Shown: positions 33,424 to 46,031 of the stretch, piece by piece
How positions within the stretch are numbered: position 1 is the first letter of the stretch
Layout of the letters: every line of letters begins with the position of its first letter
Assembly: GCA_002633025.1 (NCBI GenBank)
Contig: NMRB01000163.1
Location: forward strand, 528,507 to 592,506
Reading direction: 5' to 3'
DNA from: Notospermus geniculatus
Taxonomy: Eukaryota > Nemertea > Pilidiophora > Heteronemertea > Lineidae
DNA length: 64,000 nt
Program-made: the position numbers and the translations under genes
The notes under the pieces: generated by a model
Told to the model about the DNA's origin: nothing
The model's database searches: none
Seen by the model: only the letters and a program-made list of their open reading frames with translations

Positions 33424-33930
33424 GCGTACATCGACCTTGCGACTGGAAGCAACTGACTGCAACAATCGCTAATCGATATACGCGTTCCACGCACATCGAT
33501 TACGACAGGTCATTGCGGCAACAAGTGGCACGATCCAGTCTTCAATCTGGAGCACACACATAGGACAGACAATGATACTGAATGCTACACAGAAATTGTC
33601 GATGTCTTCCGATCGGACCACTTGTGGGGGGGGGGGTCATATGATAAACATTCACGTGACCAGGTGTGCTCCACAAACGAGGCAATTCATTGCCAGCGCA
33701 CATACATCGGAAGCGACTGAAGATGACTAGAAGCAACCGTTGACAACGAATAGAACATGAGCAACTGGATGGAACTAGCGGCAACGGTCGGCAATAGCGT
33801 TGCCGTTGCACGTACATCGGCCTGTTTGAGCATCTGATTAGTGCTGCTGGTATCAGGTCGTCCCCAACCGTTGCCGGAAACGCCCTTGCCGGTAGCTCCT
33901 TCCAGGCGCAAGGCCGATGCACCCTCGGCC
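33424..33930. mobile_element. TTAA-flanked element, GCGTACATCGACCTTG end, copy 1
   Basis: About 507 bp between TTAA at 33420-33423 and TTAA at 33931-33934. It shares with 46032-46519 the strings TCATTGCGGCAACAAGTGGC, CAATCTGGAGCACACAC and CACGTGACCAGGTGTGCTCC. No transposase frame. Confidence 0.8.
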
Positions 33931-34439
33931 TTAAGGTTTGGTTTGGAACTAGACATAGCTTCTTCAGTTTCTGTATTGTACGGAACTTAATCTGTTAACT
34001 TCCAATTGGTGGTTGTCAGATCATTCCGTCAGTTCCCCACTTTGAACGATTTGGAGTTTCTTATGCTGTTTAAAGCTCTGCCAACTGTCACTCATCACAT
34101 CGGAAGGGAAAAACGTGTTGCATGAGCAAGAGAAGAACCATGACTGGAGTTTGTGGAAAACAAGATGAATGAATGATTCATACACCAAACATGTGAAGTG
34201 GCAAGATCCAGAGCCACAACAAACACCTTGTGGTACAAGTTGCAAGAACCACTGGGATATCGAAACTATCAGAAGGCTAGACTGAAGATTCAGAAGTGTA
34301 GACCAAGAATACAATGGGGAACTTCTGCCACTATGGATTAGGTGTTGTGCTGTAGAAATCAATTGAAAATGGATGTCTGTGTGCTGCCCTCTTTCTTTGC
34401 TTCTGTCCCACTGGACAGAAGCTACATGGGTCATTGAAC

Positions 34440-34570
34440 CATCTTTTTTGAAGATGGGAATTTGGCCTAGTGGTTAAGGCGTGCTGCCCCTGAGCACTAG
34501 TGATTGATGCCTTATGCGAGGGTCCGTGGGTCTGAGTCCTGTAGGAAGCTATGTCTTTCACCTTAGAAAC
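34440..34570 (+). repeat. tRNA-derived SINE head, family B, copy 1
   Basis: An A-box-like TTGGCCTAGTGGTTAAGGCG and a B-box-like GGGTCCGTGGGTCTGAGTCC, followed by GTAGGAAGCTATGTCTTTCACC. Part of a longer unit repeated at 34715-34855. Confidence 0.75.
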
Positions 34571-34714
34571 CTGTTATTATTTCATCCCCTTTAATTGTAT
34601 CTCCTCTACATGTGACCCCTTGTATGACATAAAACTGTTTGGGTTCGGAGAATGGACTACTCGCAGGGTGCTGAGGGACACCTCGTTTAACATAGGTCAT
34701 TGAACTATCTTTTT

Positions 34715-34855
34715 TGAAGATGGGGATTTGGCCTAGTGGTTAAAGCATGCTGCCCCTGATTGCTGGCGATTGATGCCTTATGCGAGGGTCTGTGGGTCTG
34801 AGTCTGGTAGGAATCTATGTCTTTCACCTTTAGAAACCTGTTATTATTGCTGTCC
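34715..34855 (+). repeat. tRNA-derived SINE head, family B, copy 2
   Basis: Same as 34440-34570, with shared upstream sequence CATTGAACTATCTTTTTTGA, so this is a local duplication. The B box is decayed (GTGGGTCTGAGTC). Confidence 0.75.
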
Positions 34856-34930
34856 CACTGGCAGTGAAATCACTCACTGAATCATGGACTTGAGTTTGGT
34901 CACGTCTTGTAGGGCAAGAAACAATAGATA

Positions 34931-35160
34931 ATCACTCCAAAAGAGTGCAGCACCTGACGGGACAGCGTCATGACGTCCCGCACTTCATTTCCGAACGCTA
35001 CGACGCGACTCGAAAAAAAATCTGGTTGTTTAAGCGATCATGACGTCATGAAACAATCTGATTTTTTTTCGTCTCGCCCCAAGGGCCCCAAGACATCATG
35101 AAATGACGTGCGGGACGTCATGACGCTGTCCCGTCAGGTGCTGCACTCTTTTGGAGTGAT
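34931..35160. mobile_element. long palindromic MITE (ATCACTCCAAAAGAGTGCAG ends)
   Basis: Arms of more than 50 bp: ATCACTCCAAAAGAGTGCAG, CACCTGACGGGACAGCGTCA and onward on the left, exactly inverted at 35107-35160. The inner segment is also partly palindromic (AAATCTGGTTG/CAATCTGATTT). The near-perfect arms suggest recent activity. Confidence 0.9.
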
Positions 35161-35680
35161 ATCGTGTATTGATACCAACACCTCTCACTACAGAAGAAGG
35201 TTGATCGAAGTTAGTCCAAGGATGTTTTGATCAACACATTCCCTGCCTCCGACAGCTCTATACTGTGTGCTATACCAAACCAAAAGGCTCGAGAACAAAT
35301 TACTAATATGGCGTGAAAGTAATTGGCTCATGGAGAAGGAAGGTGCCAGGGGAAATAAGACTGCATGCAGAATAGAAATACCACGAAATGTAAGACACAA
35401 GATAGATTGATGAAATGGCACGAGATGAGGTCATAAGATCATAGCAGGCGGAGACCTGCCAAGAGTTCTGGAAATGAATGAGACATCTAGAGCATTCTTT
35501 CCATTGCACAACTTCTATGATGAGTTTGAGGTGTCTAGGCTGAATCATGAGCAAATGTGCCAACGCTAATCGTGGATGATGGATAGATGATGATGATGAC
35601 GACCGAAAGGTCAGTATAGGCTAAAGGGATACAAAATGTACCGTAATTTACCAATGAAGAACGCCAAGAACGTACAAATA

Positions 35681-35813
35681 CAGTCCACTCTCCTTATACT
35701 GCCCCTCGCTATACCACCACAGACAACTGACTTTCTCGCTTGAAGTCACTTCAACATTACCAACAACAATACCCTCGCTGTACCGCCACTGGCGGTATAG
35801 CGAGGGTGGACTG
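35681..35813. mobile_element. Tc1/mariner-like MITE (CAGTCCACTCTCCTTATAC)
   Basis: A 133-bp element with ends CAGTCCACTCTCC and GAGGGTGGACTG, flanked by TA at 35679-35680 and 35814-35815. Inner repeats CCCTCGCTATACC/GGCGGTATAGCGAGG. Confidence 0.9.
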
Positions 35814-36650
35814 TACTAGTAACACACTGACCAGAAGCCAGAGATACATGTACACGATATTTAGTTTCCATAACCAACTGGCATATGAACCAGAGCTACA
35901 AAAGCCATTTTCATTTAGATATAGTTGAAGTGCAATAAACGTCACAACCGTTCAGTTATTAGATCATCAAATATCAAGCCTCATAAACAGCTGGACAAAA
36001 AAGAATCATATTTCTTATGTCTTATGCACATATAGTCAACTTGAAAGTTACATGTAGTGCGCGCCACTCCACTTTTTCAGCCATAGTGTTCTCATCAAAC
36101 ATGTCTTGGATAAGAAACGAAGAAACGTTTGTGGTCCCTGAGGGAAAGCAAATCAAATATGAAGTTGTATGGAAAGTTAGTTGTTTGTTGACTGGCCCCT
36201 GAATATTGGTACATTTTCCCATTCACCAGTCCTGTTCCTGAAACAATACCACCCAGTGTACAATACTGGCAACAATACACACCACGGCAATCAAGAAGAT
36301 TAAGTAGCCACTTGATGCTAAAAGCTACAAATAGTACAGGAAGGATGGAAACTATGACACGACTGGAGAGTTCCAAAACCCACGCGTTAATGGCAGCATA
36401 TCCTGTTGTCGTCGTTTCTCGGTCCTTCACGTCCACGCTACAACTACAGTGACGTACGCGTTACACAGCCAATGTCGTCGAGGCCCAGCCACTCACAAGA
36501 CGAGGAATGGTTCAGCGCAAAAAAGGCAACACTGTTGATATGAAGTTATTTCTAGTGGCTCAGTCCTTCGAGGCCGAACTTTCAGTCCTAGGCCAAATCC
36601 GTGGGTTGACAGAATGATGTGGTGCGAATATTGCTGTCTGAGGATGTTCT

Positions 36651-36938
36651 GGGCGTATTCGAATCCCCATTCTTTACAACGCTCTTGTTGACCCAGTTCA
36701 TGTAGTTGCTGACTCAACTCGAGAATGGCTGAGTCTCGGACCCCGAGAACGCAACCCGAATTGGGCCAAGAACACGTTCTTCTCAACACTCCGCTGAGCG
36801 GGGAGTGAGGAGAATGTGTTCGCCGCACGACTCGGGTTGTGTTCTTGGCATTCGAAACTGCTGTTCTCGAGTTGAGTCAGCATCTCAATGAACTAGGTCA
36901 GCACGAGTGTTGTCAAGAACGAGGATTCGAATACGCCC
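36651..36938. mobile_element. GGGCGTATTCGAATCC MITE, copy 1
   Basis: A 288-bp element with ends GGGCGTATTCGAATCC and GGATTCGAATACGCCC, and a TCT triplet on both sides. Inside lie inverted repeats of AACTCGAGAATGGC and GTTCTCGAGTTGAGTC. Second copy: 61919-62204. Confidence 0.9.
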
Positions 36939-37794
36939 TCTAATTTCCAGTCTGACCACCACAGTGCTGGTTTCCCCGGTCACTCCCGTTTCCCCTTGCT
37001 GTTGATTCCACACCATCGAAATTTCCCATATTCTGAACAAATGAGCTAGTGCAGCTCATTCGGCAAGATGCCAACCGTCAAATTTCCAATGTAGAAACAG
37101 CCGACGATCTCTATCGAAACAGATAGAAAAGAAAATGAAGAAATACCAGCTAGGAAATCTGTGTGGGAATCAATAGAACTAGAACATGTATTTGAGCTCC
37201 ACAGANTACCCTACCATCACCAATACTAAATACACCTATCACGTAAGCTGCAGTCGCTGAATGAACAGCGAGGTGTGACATGCATCCAAAATCAATTGCA
37301 AGGTTTTCTGGAACATCGGCCCAAAATACCGTAATAAATAAACCAACTCTCAATATAAATCAAGTCAACACATCGGTTCAGAATAATGTGAATTGCACCA
37401 TCAAAATCAATACGACGCATCGCAGACAAAAAACACCAAACACTCAGAAAAAAATTCAGAATATGCATCATACCTTGACTCCCCCTAGGACGGTCCCAAA
37501 CCATCGGAATATGATAGACATGGCATATCCACCGAACCAGCTAAACACAACCCAGCTACTCCCATACTAAACCGCCCGGCAATTACATTATCAGATCCAA
37601 AACGGGCTAATTCTTCACCGAGCTATCATAGTGTTTCTACACATCGGCTTTCCAATGTACTTGTACTTTATGGGTTTGACCACATAGACCCACACATGCA
37701 TGAGACTTGGTGCTTAGCCAAATCAAGACACATCCTTTCAGATTTTTTATGTTGTCTAGTCAATGTCTATGACGTTTGAATTTCTCTCATTTAA

Positions 37795-37970
37795 ATGAAC
37801 AGTAATTATTTTGAACAGTGTATGTTTGTGCCAGACTATGTACAAGATAAAGATCTATTCTTTACGTCGGATATACTGCGATGAACAGTAATTAGTTTGA
37901 ACAGTGTATGTTTGGGCCAGACTATGTACAAGATAAAGATCTATTCTTTCGTCTGATGTACTGCGATGTA
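37795..37970. repeat. 86-bp tandem duplication
   Basis: Two units with TGAACAGTAATTATTTTGAA, GTGTATGTTTGTGCCAGAC and AAGATAAAGATCTATTC. Confidence 0.9.
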
Positions 37971-38189
37971 ACAAGCCATTTTATGAAATATACATGCTAA
38001 GGTGTCAGGTTTTTTGTGCCTGTCACCAGGAATTTACGATCTGACATACATGGATTACTGGAGTAAAATCTAGTTTGTGTTGAGGATTGTGTCAGACAGC
38101 AACTGATAAATCACATCGGTAGGATTGGCCTATCTTCGAATTTGGGTATTCATCTTCAGCAGGGAAAGCTGAGGCAGGTTCATGTATCT

Positions 38190-38270
38190 TGTGTCAAATG
38201 GGGACATTTCTTTCAATACTATACAAATGGGGACGTTCCTTTCAATACTACGCAAATGGGGACACGCATG
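38190..38270. repeat. short AAATGGGGACATTTC repeat
   Basis: Three units of about 29 bp, CAAATGGGGACGTTCC followed by TTTCAATACTA. Confidence 0.8.
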
Positions 38271-39142
38271 AAGTCCTCATTTATGTGTACGTACATGTAT
38301 ATATGGGTGTGTGTTCCCAGCTGGCCGAGTAGAAAACTGACAAACTGTGGACGTACGATCCTGTTCAAGTGGGGGTCATTACTTGCCAACTATCTCGTCT
38401 ATATTGACTCACTGCATGGTGAATGGCATCATTTGGCAGGTTTTCAACTGGGGACGTCCACAGTTACTGGTGGTCCACAGTAATATGGTGTTGTTTCACA
38501 CACAAGTCCACGATTGGCACCCAATACAAAAGCCCCCCCCCCCAAATAATGAGACAAAATTCTGACTCAACACTTGGCAGATTAATATCAGCGCTGTATC
38601 CAGTACTTCAAGATACCGACACACGAATATGATGCTGACGTCCCACATGACTAATTCCTCTGCAATATATAATGTCATATAGTCATACCATATTCATTCC
38701 TTTAACCCTTTTATGGGAACATGCCGAGAAAATCCCAAGAGGAAGCAAAACTGACCAGTGAATTGGGCAGGAGAACGGGTGTAGGCCAAGGTAGAGGGAG
38801 AATAAAATAGAATTGAAATCCCACCCATCCATTTTTATCGGATTTTGCTACCCCAAATATGAAGTAGAGCTCCTCCAAGGCGTCGCTGTCTCCTCATCAA
38901 CTGGTGTTAGCTCCACTCCCGGATTTCGCCATTAATTTCGTACGGCATTTATTCAGCACCAGGTCATCACCAGAGCCAAGTGGAAAATCAATTTGGTTCT
39001 TATCAGGATGCGGCGTGAGACTTATCGGGGATATTATGGATCATTCATGTTTCGTTCTCGTCACAAACGATAGATGGCAACAGTGAGGGCTGGAGTGGTG
39101 AGCCTTTGGAAATCAAACTACCCTACTCAAACCAGATGATAA

Positions 39143-39276
39143 ACAGGAAGTCAATTTCCAGAATCTTAACAAATTTTCGACCACAACCGGGGTCTTCTTC
39201 AGGCTGGCACTTCCAGTCGAGTGCCAGCCTGAAGAAGACCCCAGATTGCTAAGATTCTGGAAATCGACTTCCTGTT
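39143..39276. mobile_element. palindromic MITE (ACAGGAAGTCAATTTCC ends)
   Basis: Two 60-bp arms with ACAGGAAGTCAATTTCCAGA facing TCTGGAAATCGACTTCCTGT, meeting at AGTGCCAGCCTGAAGAAGAC. It shares its arm with the interior of 28541-28752. Confidence 0.85.
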
Positions 39277-39975
39277 CATCATCATTTTGTGTGTCAATTT
39301 TTGTGCCTACTCAAACCAGATATATTTTTCCCACGTGTGTCCTAAGAATCACTTCAGGTTCCCCACCACAGGACAGGGGAGGTCTAGTAGGTGCTGAGGA
39401 GATGATTTCATGTTTCCAGTTGTCGTAGCAAACTTTTTCAAGGGGAGATTGGTAACCTCAGTTGGCCTTCCAAGTGTCGTTTTGCTCCTCCCAAGTGCTG
39501 CCTTGTTGCCCCAGCCTTAATGTACTAATGTCCTCTCCATATTATACACAAATACCACGGTTGCAAAAGCCATCTTTTCAGTCACCAATTTCCACTTGAA
39601 GGACCTCCAAATACCCTTTTCAGATCAAGGGAAATCACTGCCCCAGTACTGCATACGACACTCGGCAGGCTTGGTTTACCACATTTTAGTTCCTAACGCA
39701 ACAGACAGATGGACACACTTAGGACGGACACAAAGCTATTGAAATAGTCCAGATTTTAGGTGCATGGAGGCAGCTGCCTCATCTCAGAATAGACTCAGTG
39801 GAAATGGTGCTAGAACTTGAAAACGCAGTTCGTAAATTTGGAGGTGAGGGGAGTCCAGTAGGATAAGCGAATTCCACTTAGTCTTTTGCCCAATAAGTTC
39901 ACCCTCTTTCCGATGCTCTTCAGGCAGTGACAGATGGTTCGTAAGCAACGCGTCGGGAAATAAGCGTTCAACCTA

Positions 39976-40110
39976 TCAGGGAAGATTGGCCTAGCGGTTA
40001 AGGCGTGCTGCCCCTTAGTGCTGGCCATTGATGCCTAATGCGAGGGTCCGTGGGTTCGAATCTGGTAGGAAGCGATGTCTTTCACCTTAGAGACCTGTTT
40101 CTATTTCACA
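39976..40110 (+). repeat. tRNA-derived SINE head, family B, copy 3
   Basis: The best preserved family-B head: A box TTGGCCTAGCGGTTAAGG and B box GGGTTCGAATCTGG, followed by GTAGGAAGCGATGTCTTTCA. The long insert between boxes (TGCCCCTTAGTGCTGGCC) resembles a class II tRNA with an extra arm, but stem pairing is poor, so I do not call a tRNA gene. Confidence 0.75.
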
Positions 40111-40597
40111 GCCCATCAGGGAGGCAGTAACACGGAGCGAAACACCTACCGAAGAATTTGGTTGGCGGAACGCCTGCACAATGCGTCGCGTACACGCCAG
40201 TCTGTCACCGGCTTTAATAGATTGGCAGCCTACCAGTGTGTTTATACCTGCTAGTCCCAACAACGTGCCCGGGCATGACCAGGTTATCCGCAGTCCCGTT
40301 TACACCTCATCAAAACCCGCGGCGCCTAATTGACATTAGTCAATCATTAACGGTTGATTATTTTCAATTAACCAAGTGGATGAAGGAAAGAAGATCCATA
40401 ACTAATGCACTAATTTAATTGTGTGCTCGTTTATAGGATAAGGTGGAGACAATAAAGAAACCAGACCTCCTTAATTGGGTGCAACGTCTCGGGTCTATTT
40501 TCATAGTTTCTACGAAATTCCACAATCTAGGCCAACAACTTTTTTTCAACTGGCCACGGGCATCACGCCTGGCAACCCTGTGGGACACCAAACTGTA

Positions 40598-40795
40598 AAG
40601 CGGGCAGCACACCACGCAAGTCGCAAGTTATCTGATCACCACCGACCTCCTCGCCAGCCACTGCAGTCTAGGCGATATCGTTTTGGTATTGTTTGATATT
40701 GGGCGATCATCGTTGGTGAGACTATTCCATGCATTGCTGCCCAGCATACACTTGGCGTCAACAGCCAATTTTGCTTGGTGGAGATCCGGGCCCAT
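40598..40795. repeat. member of the AGGCGATATCG repeat family
   Basis: Starts TAAAGCGGGCAGCACACCAC, contains CAGTCTAGGCGATATCG, TGGTATTGTTTGATATTGGG and CATGCATTGCTGCCCAGC, and is related to 63660-64000 and 31593-31760. Confidence 0.7.
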
Positions 40796-41774
40796 ATTCA
40801 TACAAGCCATACGGCTCGAAGGGGTCGCTGCCTGTAGGGGTTTGGGAATAAGGGTAATTGTTGTTTGGGATACCTATGAGGGACATTTTTTTGAAAGCAG
40901 AAAGAAATCAAAGGCGCCCCAGGAGTGTTCAACAAACACGAATAGACCCTAACATGGTCCACAGACTGACTTAACAGCACCTAGCGATTAAAGATGGAAC
41001 TAACGGTCTGCCTTCCCTGGACACGGAAGAGGCTGGAGGAAGGGCAATGTGTCAGAGTAGGATACGGATGTACCGATCCCGACTGTGAAAACAAACAAAA
41101 AGCATAAGTTGTTGGTCACATGATCATCAAAATGGCAGCGCCCGTGATCTGATTTTCCTGCCCATAATCGTCGGTTGGCAACAGGTGATATAAAAGGAAT
41201 ACCGGTACCCATAAAGTGAACGTCACGTCTGCTTTCTTGAAAGCATTAGTAGTTATAGCCATCAGTCTATCTCGGGTTCGAAATCAAAGAGTAATCCACA
41301 CTTTTGATGTCTGGAAGTTGTCTCTTGGAAAACTTCCTGGTTCTCTGCCACCATGTTGTTTGTACTGTATCACATGACTACCTCAAAGCAGTCTCGCGCA
41401 AAACAGCCGAACGTCCTCTACACCAGGCTCATGTGAAAATGATTCAGGGAAGAGCGAGACTAATCTTGATATTGCATCACTCGTAAAAATAGAAAAAACA
41501 ACAATGCGCATGCGTAACCATGAATATCCTCAAATTTTTAAGGCAAAATTGTTTTAAGCAACAAAATTGACGAAGCATATAAAGAATAACGAAGAGGCGA
41601 AACCGAATACTTTCATTATGTGCTCATACTGCATGAATACAGCCATGATTTGAAAGCTAGGTTTTGAGTACAAATGATGTGCAGGTTTCGAGAATAGCAA
41701 AAGTGTACCAAAGTTAGTGGCGAGACTTGGCAGCTCCCCAAAAACCTTGCTGGCTTACTAGTATGCCCCTCCCA

Positions 41775-41894
41775 GGGGTAGAGAGCATAAAGGGGTCGTC
41801 AGGCCTAAGCCAGGCGTAGTGCTGGTCGTGGCCCTAGCACTACGCCTGGTTTAGGCCGGACGTAGGGTTACGACCCTTTTGTGCTCGCTACCCC
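41775..41894. mobile_element. palindromic MITE (GGGGTAGAGAGCATAAAGG)
   Basis: About 120 bp: GGGGTAGAGAGCATAAAGGG faces CCCTTTTGTGCTCGCTACCC, with inner arms CAGGCGTAGTGC/GCACTACGCCTGG. It directly abuts the element 41895-42122. Confidence 0.85.
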
Positions 41895-42122
41895 AGGTTC
41901 TCAGTACGTTCTTGGAAATGTTGCCGAACAGGCTCAACTGTGTGCGAATGGAGTGGACGTGGTGGCAACTTTTCACAGTCTTTTTACGAACTTCATGGAC
42001 GGGAAGGGTGCGCCAGAACTTTGAGGCATGGCGAAAGTTACACGTTCTAGCCTGTTTGACGATATTTTTATGACGGGGCAGGACGTTTTGAGAACTACAT
42101 GTACTTCAGTGTGACAGTATCT
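41895..42122. mobile_element. third copy of the MITE at 468-738
   Basis: Contains GTTCTCAGTACGTTCTTGG at the left and TGAGAACTACATG ... TTCAGTGTGACAGTATC at the right, about 85% like 468-738. The left end is shortened against the palindrome 41775-41894. Confidence 0.8.
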
Positions 42123-42557
42123 TTGTTTGCTGGTTGTGTACATTGGCCTGTACAAACTGGGCACTTCCACAAGTAACTAAGCCTAGCACGGTTTTATGAA
42201 TAGATGGGCCCAGATTGCTTGCGATATCACCTGGTGTGCCGCCCGCTAATGAGCAAGTGCATTTCATCTGTCAATAGGGCACAACGCTGAAGCAGGCCAC
42301 GCAAGAATATACGTGTGGGTTTGAACTGATAGTACACAGATGCCACTTATTATTCACGACGATTCAAGGTGTGATTGGCCGTGCTTGGTGAACCGCATCT
42401 CGAGAACAATGAGCCTCTAGGTGTCACCTCTGCTCTATAAGTCATCATGTGACCAAATGGTGCTCCCCATTGCTTTTCAATTTCATCATGAACTGTACTG
42501 TGAATGCCAATAGTCTAGTGAGTTTCCCAAACGTTAGGGGCAGCAATGTTATTATTA

Positions 42558-42675
42558 GGGAGGTTTCGCAAGTGCTCGGTTAGGCCATACGCCGACGTTT
42601 ATCTATTGTTTGGGTATTCCCACACAATAGATAAACGTCGTCGAAGGGCCTAACCGAGCGCTTGCGAAACCTCCC
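42558..42675. mobile_element. palindromic MITE (GGGAGGTTTCGCAAG ends), TATTA duplication
   Basis: A 118-bp element with ends GGGAGGTTTCGCAAGTGCTC and GAGCGCTTGCGAAACCTCCC. TATTA is present on both sides. Arms extend to CGACGTTTATCTATTGT/ACAATAGATAAACGTCG. Near-perfect arms imply a young insertion. Confidence 0.9.
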
Positions 42676-44186
42676 TATTATCATGCGTTCCACGGCAATT
42701 TGTAACTCATTAATCAAGATAAAGGGGGCAGTGGCTTAATGCCATCAGATCACATATCGACTTGAAAGCAAGTTTATGTTATGACTCAATCATTCATGAT
42801 ACTATCCATCCACTCTATTGTTACCGGTTCACTATGCACTCATAAATTGATATTTTATTATTCAACTAGAAAAAACTGACAGCGGCTTCGTCACTAATTG
42901 AGTGGCGTGGTAATGCTTTATGAAAATAATGAAATTTGGAGCGTATGGTTGGTTGATAGCGCAAAGTGCATCTGACGTGGTCTAGTACTGATCAGATTAG
43001 CACCATTCGTGATGGTACGATAATTACTCAGAAGTTTTAGCGCCAACCGTGATCTTTCACAGCACGCTGTCAGATTTGGCGGTGCGGGGAAAATGGCGGG
43101 AGAAAAAAGGACTTTAGCTTCAGTTAGTGCGACGCCGACACCCGGAATAATCCGCGTACAAAAACGTTCGTGACTGGGACTCTTAACCTGCCATAAGGCT
43201 GTAATGGAGGTGATTCTAGTAATCCAGGCTCATGGTAATGGACTACAGCATTCCAAAAGGTGGTCCTGACCATCAGCTAGGCTTAAACTCACAGGAGCAT
43301 TTACTGAGATGACATCGGCCTATTTCCCTACCGAAGTTGGGAAATTACCGGCATGCTAAAAATTGAACAGGAGAGGACATCAAACCCAGAAAGCAAAGAG
43401 GTACATGTATACGCACAAGAGCGCGGGATCTGGAAAACAAATCCCGAGGGGATCGGTCAATTCGCATTGGGCAGACCAAGGCGAATGTGGAGCAACGATC
43501 CGCAAGATGGCAGCAAAGTTTGAGTGGGCCAATACAATAGAAAATTCTAATGATTGGAGCTCACTCAACCATGAATGGGTCCGCTAGGCATCGACTTGGG
43601 CCGTAGTGACTCCTATTGGTCAACTGACAGTTCATGTCATTATCCAATGCATCTGTCCAGAATTCCCGAGGACCTAGTTCCCTCCTAAAGTATTTTGTAT
43701 AACGGAGTATTTGTCAGTCACTGCCTGATTTCAATATTTTATAAACCACTACCTGACCTATGGGAGAGAATGCAGTCAAGACAACAGCGATGAGCCATAA
43801 AACAGTGCAATCTACAACATTGGTCCGTATCTAAATGTAGAGCATGTCGTTTTTAAGTTTACCGGAGGGAGAGTCCAATCGGCAGATGAATACCCCGTCA
43901 GGAATAACACAGCTTATAAAATATTCACGACCGCGATGCTATAACGACAGGTATATTAGATCATGTATGTCAGGATGCCAACCCCATCTGGCGGTCTCAC
44001 ACGGATGGAAAACCCATGTCCACACCGTTAGAGTGGTAACGGGACAAAATTAACGTCGGTGTTGAATGACTTTCCAGCATCTGGACCTGTTTGCAGTTTT
44101 TCATTCAAGCATTTTTTGGATGTCATGCTAAAGTGTTCAGCAGAGTCATTTCGGCCTACACCCAAATCAGATACAGCCATCACAAC

Positions 44187-44360
44187 CCGGTGCCACCGCG
44201 CCACTCTCCAACCCAGGGACTAACTACGTTGTTGGCGAACTGACCTGATTTACTACGTACATTTTGTAATGCATTTTTGTAGTTCGTGTTGCTGCCGCTA
44301 GGTGGCTCACTCTATATCAGCAGTCAAATAACACATTTAGAGATCCAATACCGTGCTCCT
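44187..44360. mobile_element. left-truncated copy of the MITE at 8434-8644
   Basis: Starts at CCGGTGCCACCGCGCCA, shares TGATTTACTACGTACATTTT and ends AATACCGTGCTCCT followed by TTAA. The left TIR is missing. Confidence 0.85.
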
Positions 44361-44690
44361 TTAAACCACACGTGACAGAAAGACAGCACGATTCGCATCA
44401 AGTAATCAGCATAATGAATTCCAAAATGGCCACCATAGCAGCCATCTTGGATGAGAAGGGGCCAGTTTCAAGGAGAATTTCCAACTCAGACCATATTCAA
44501 CACTAATCCACTTGTTGATAGAAGTTCTGGGATCATTTTCAGCTCAGCAACCAGTAAGTTATGGCACCATAAATAAGACGGCAACTTTTGTTTCTGTGAT
44601 TTAGGGCACTTTTTACCTGCTGATATTTACTCAACTTGAGAACCATTCATTTCGTAAACTAGAGCAATGTCGATGGGAAGCCCATCGCAT

Positions 44691-45618
44691 ATCTCCCCGC
44701 TTTCGACAGGAAGTAATGGTGACATGGTTATTTTTCCCGTGTCTTTCATATATTGACCCTGGCAGTGTTTCCGCCAGAGGGGGGGGGATGAATCCCCTCC
44801 TCAAAAATTTCAAGGAGGGGATATCCCCCCTCAAGTTTGCAGACTAACCTTTTTCAAATATCACTATTTTCACTTCAGTAGTGTTTTTCTTTAATTTGTC
44901 ACATTTCAAATGCAATTTTCATGCAGAAGGAATTGCATTTTGGAGTGTAAAAAATGACTCTGGAGGCCATTTTTAACCCCCCCCCCCAAGTTTTGAAAGA
45001 AAAAATTTTTTTTCGAAAAAAAAAATTTTTTTGAAATTTCTTTTTCTCCCCCCCCTTGACAATCCTGGCGGAAACCCTGCCTGGTGGGAAGAGGCCGAGT
45101 TCGATCGAAGTACATTGGGGGTTGGGAGTGTTGTGCACATTAGTGGATGAGTACATAATATATACCAATGTTTCAAACTCCTCCATTGAACGGTGAAGGA
45201 GGAGATATCACTTTTGGACGGCTCATGGTTTTTATCGAAGTTTGACCCCTGTGACCTTGAAACTAGGTCAAGGTCAAAACCCCTATGATATATTGTGAAG
45301 CTGTCACAGATAAACCTTCACACAAAATTTCATCACTTTATCACAATTACTTTAGGAGTAATGACCATAAATGTGTTTTTCACATAACGCCCCCTGGTGG
45401 AAAGACAGGGAGTTGGATCGAAATTCCAAGAGTGTTGTGCACAATAGTGGATGAGTACCTAATACATACTAAAGTTTCAAGCTCCTCCGTTGAACGGTCT
45501 AGGAGGAGATATCACTTTCGGACGGACGGACAGCCGGACGGACAGCCGGACGGACAGCCGGACTGACGGCGGAGGGTAAAACAATATCTCCCCGACTTTT
45601 TTCAAAAAGCGGGGAGAT
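44691..45618. mobile_element. composite repeat with ATCTCCCCGC ends, interrupted
   Basis: The ends ATCTCCCCGC and GCGGGGAGAT are inverted. The body contains CACATAACGCCCCCTGGTGG, GTTTGACCCCTGTGACCTTG and a CGGACGGACAGC tract at 45520-45566. A hAT-like element (44763-45079) is inserted near the left end. Confidence 0.75.
44763..45079. mobile_element. hAT-like MITE inserted in 44691-45618
   Basis: The ends CAGTGTTTCCGCCAG and CTGGCGGAAACCCTG are typical of hAT ends (CAG..CTG). CCTGG occurs on both sides, a partial target duplication. Long homopolymers (G, C, A, T) lie inside, at 44779-44788 and 44978-45057. Its relative is 48540-48673. Confidence 0.8.
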
Positions 45619-46031
45619 AAAAATATCATCTGCCAACCGTAAGGTAAATCTACCTGATGATAGCTCAGAATCCCATACTGTGGTTATCAACTCAATTGTG
45701 ACGTTTATCTTGCTTTGCAACATTAAAGAATTGATTTAACCATGGAAACGCCACGGCGTCGTGTCAATATACACTCGACATTTTAAATGGGAGTAAATAT
45801 GGCAATGTTCACATGAAAACAAATTATGAGATGGACACTTTTGTTGGAGAGAACTGGCAGCATTGATTCACCATGAATACACCCTGACCATTGGCCATAA
45901 GCATCAACGGGGTTCCGGTATTACTATAAATTCAACTGACTTTCGTTCAAGTACACGTGCTTTTTAGTGCCATAGTATGCAGTCATTCACATCGGCATTC
46001 ACCATTTGACAACATCACGGATGATCTTTAA

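Noticed and set aside
34440-40110. Possible tRNA genes at 34440, 34715 and 39976 (and 20168, 59680)
   Set aside because: A and B boxes are present, but acceptor and anticodon stems do not pair and long shared 3' bodies follow. They are SINE heads.
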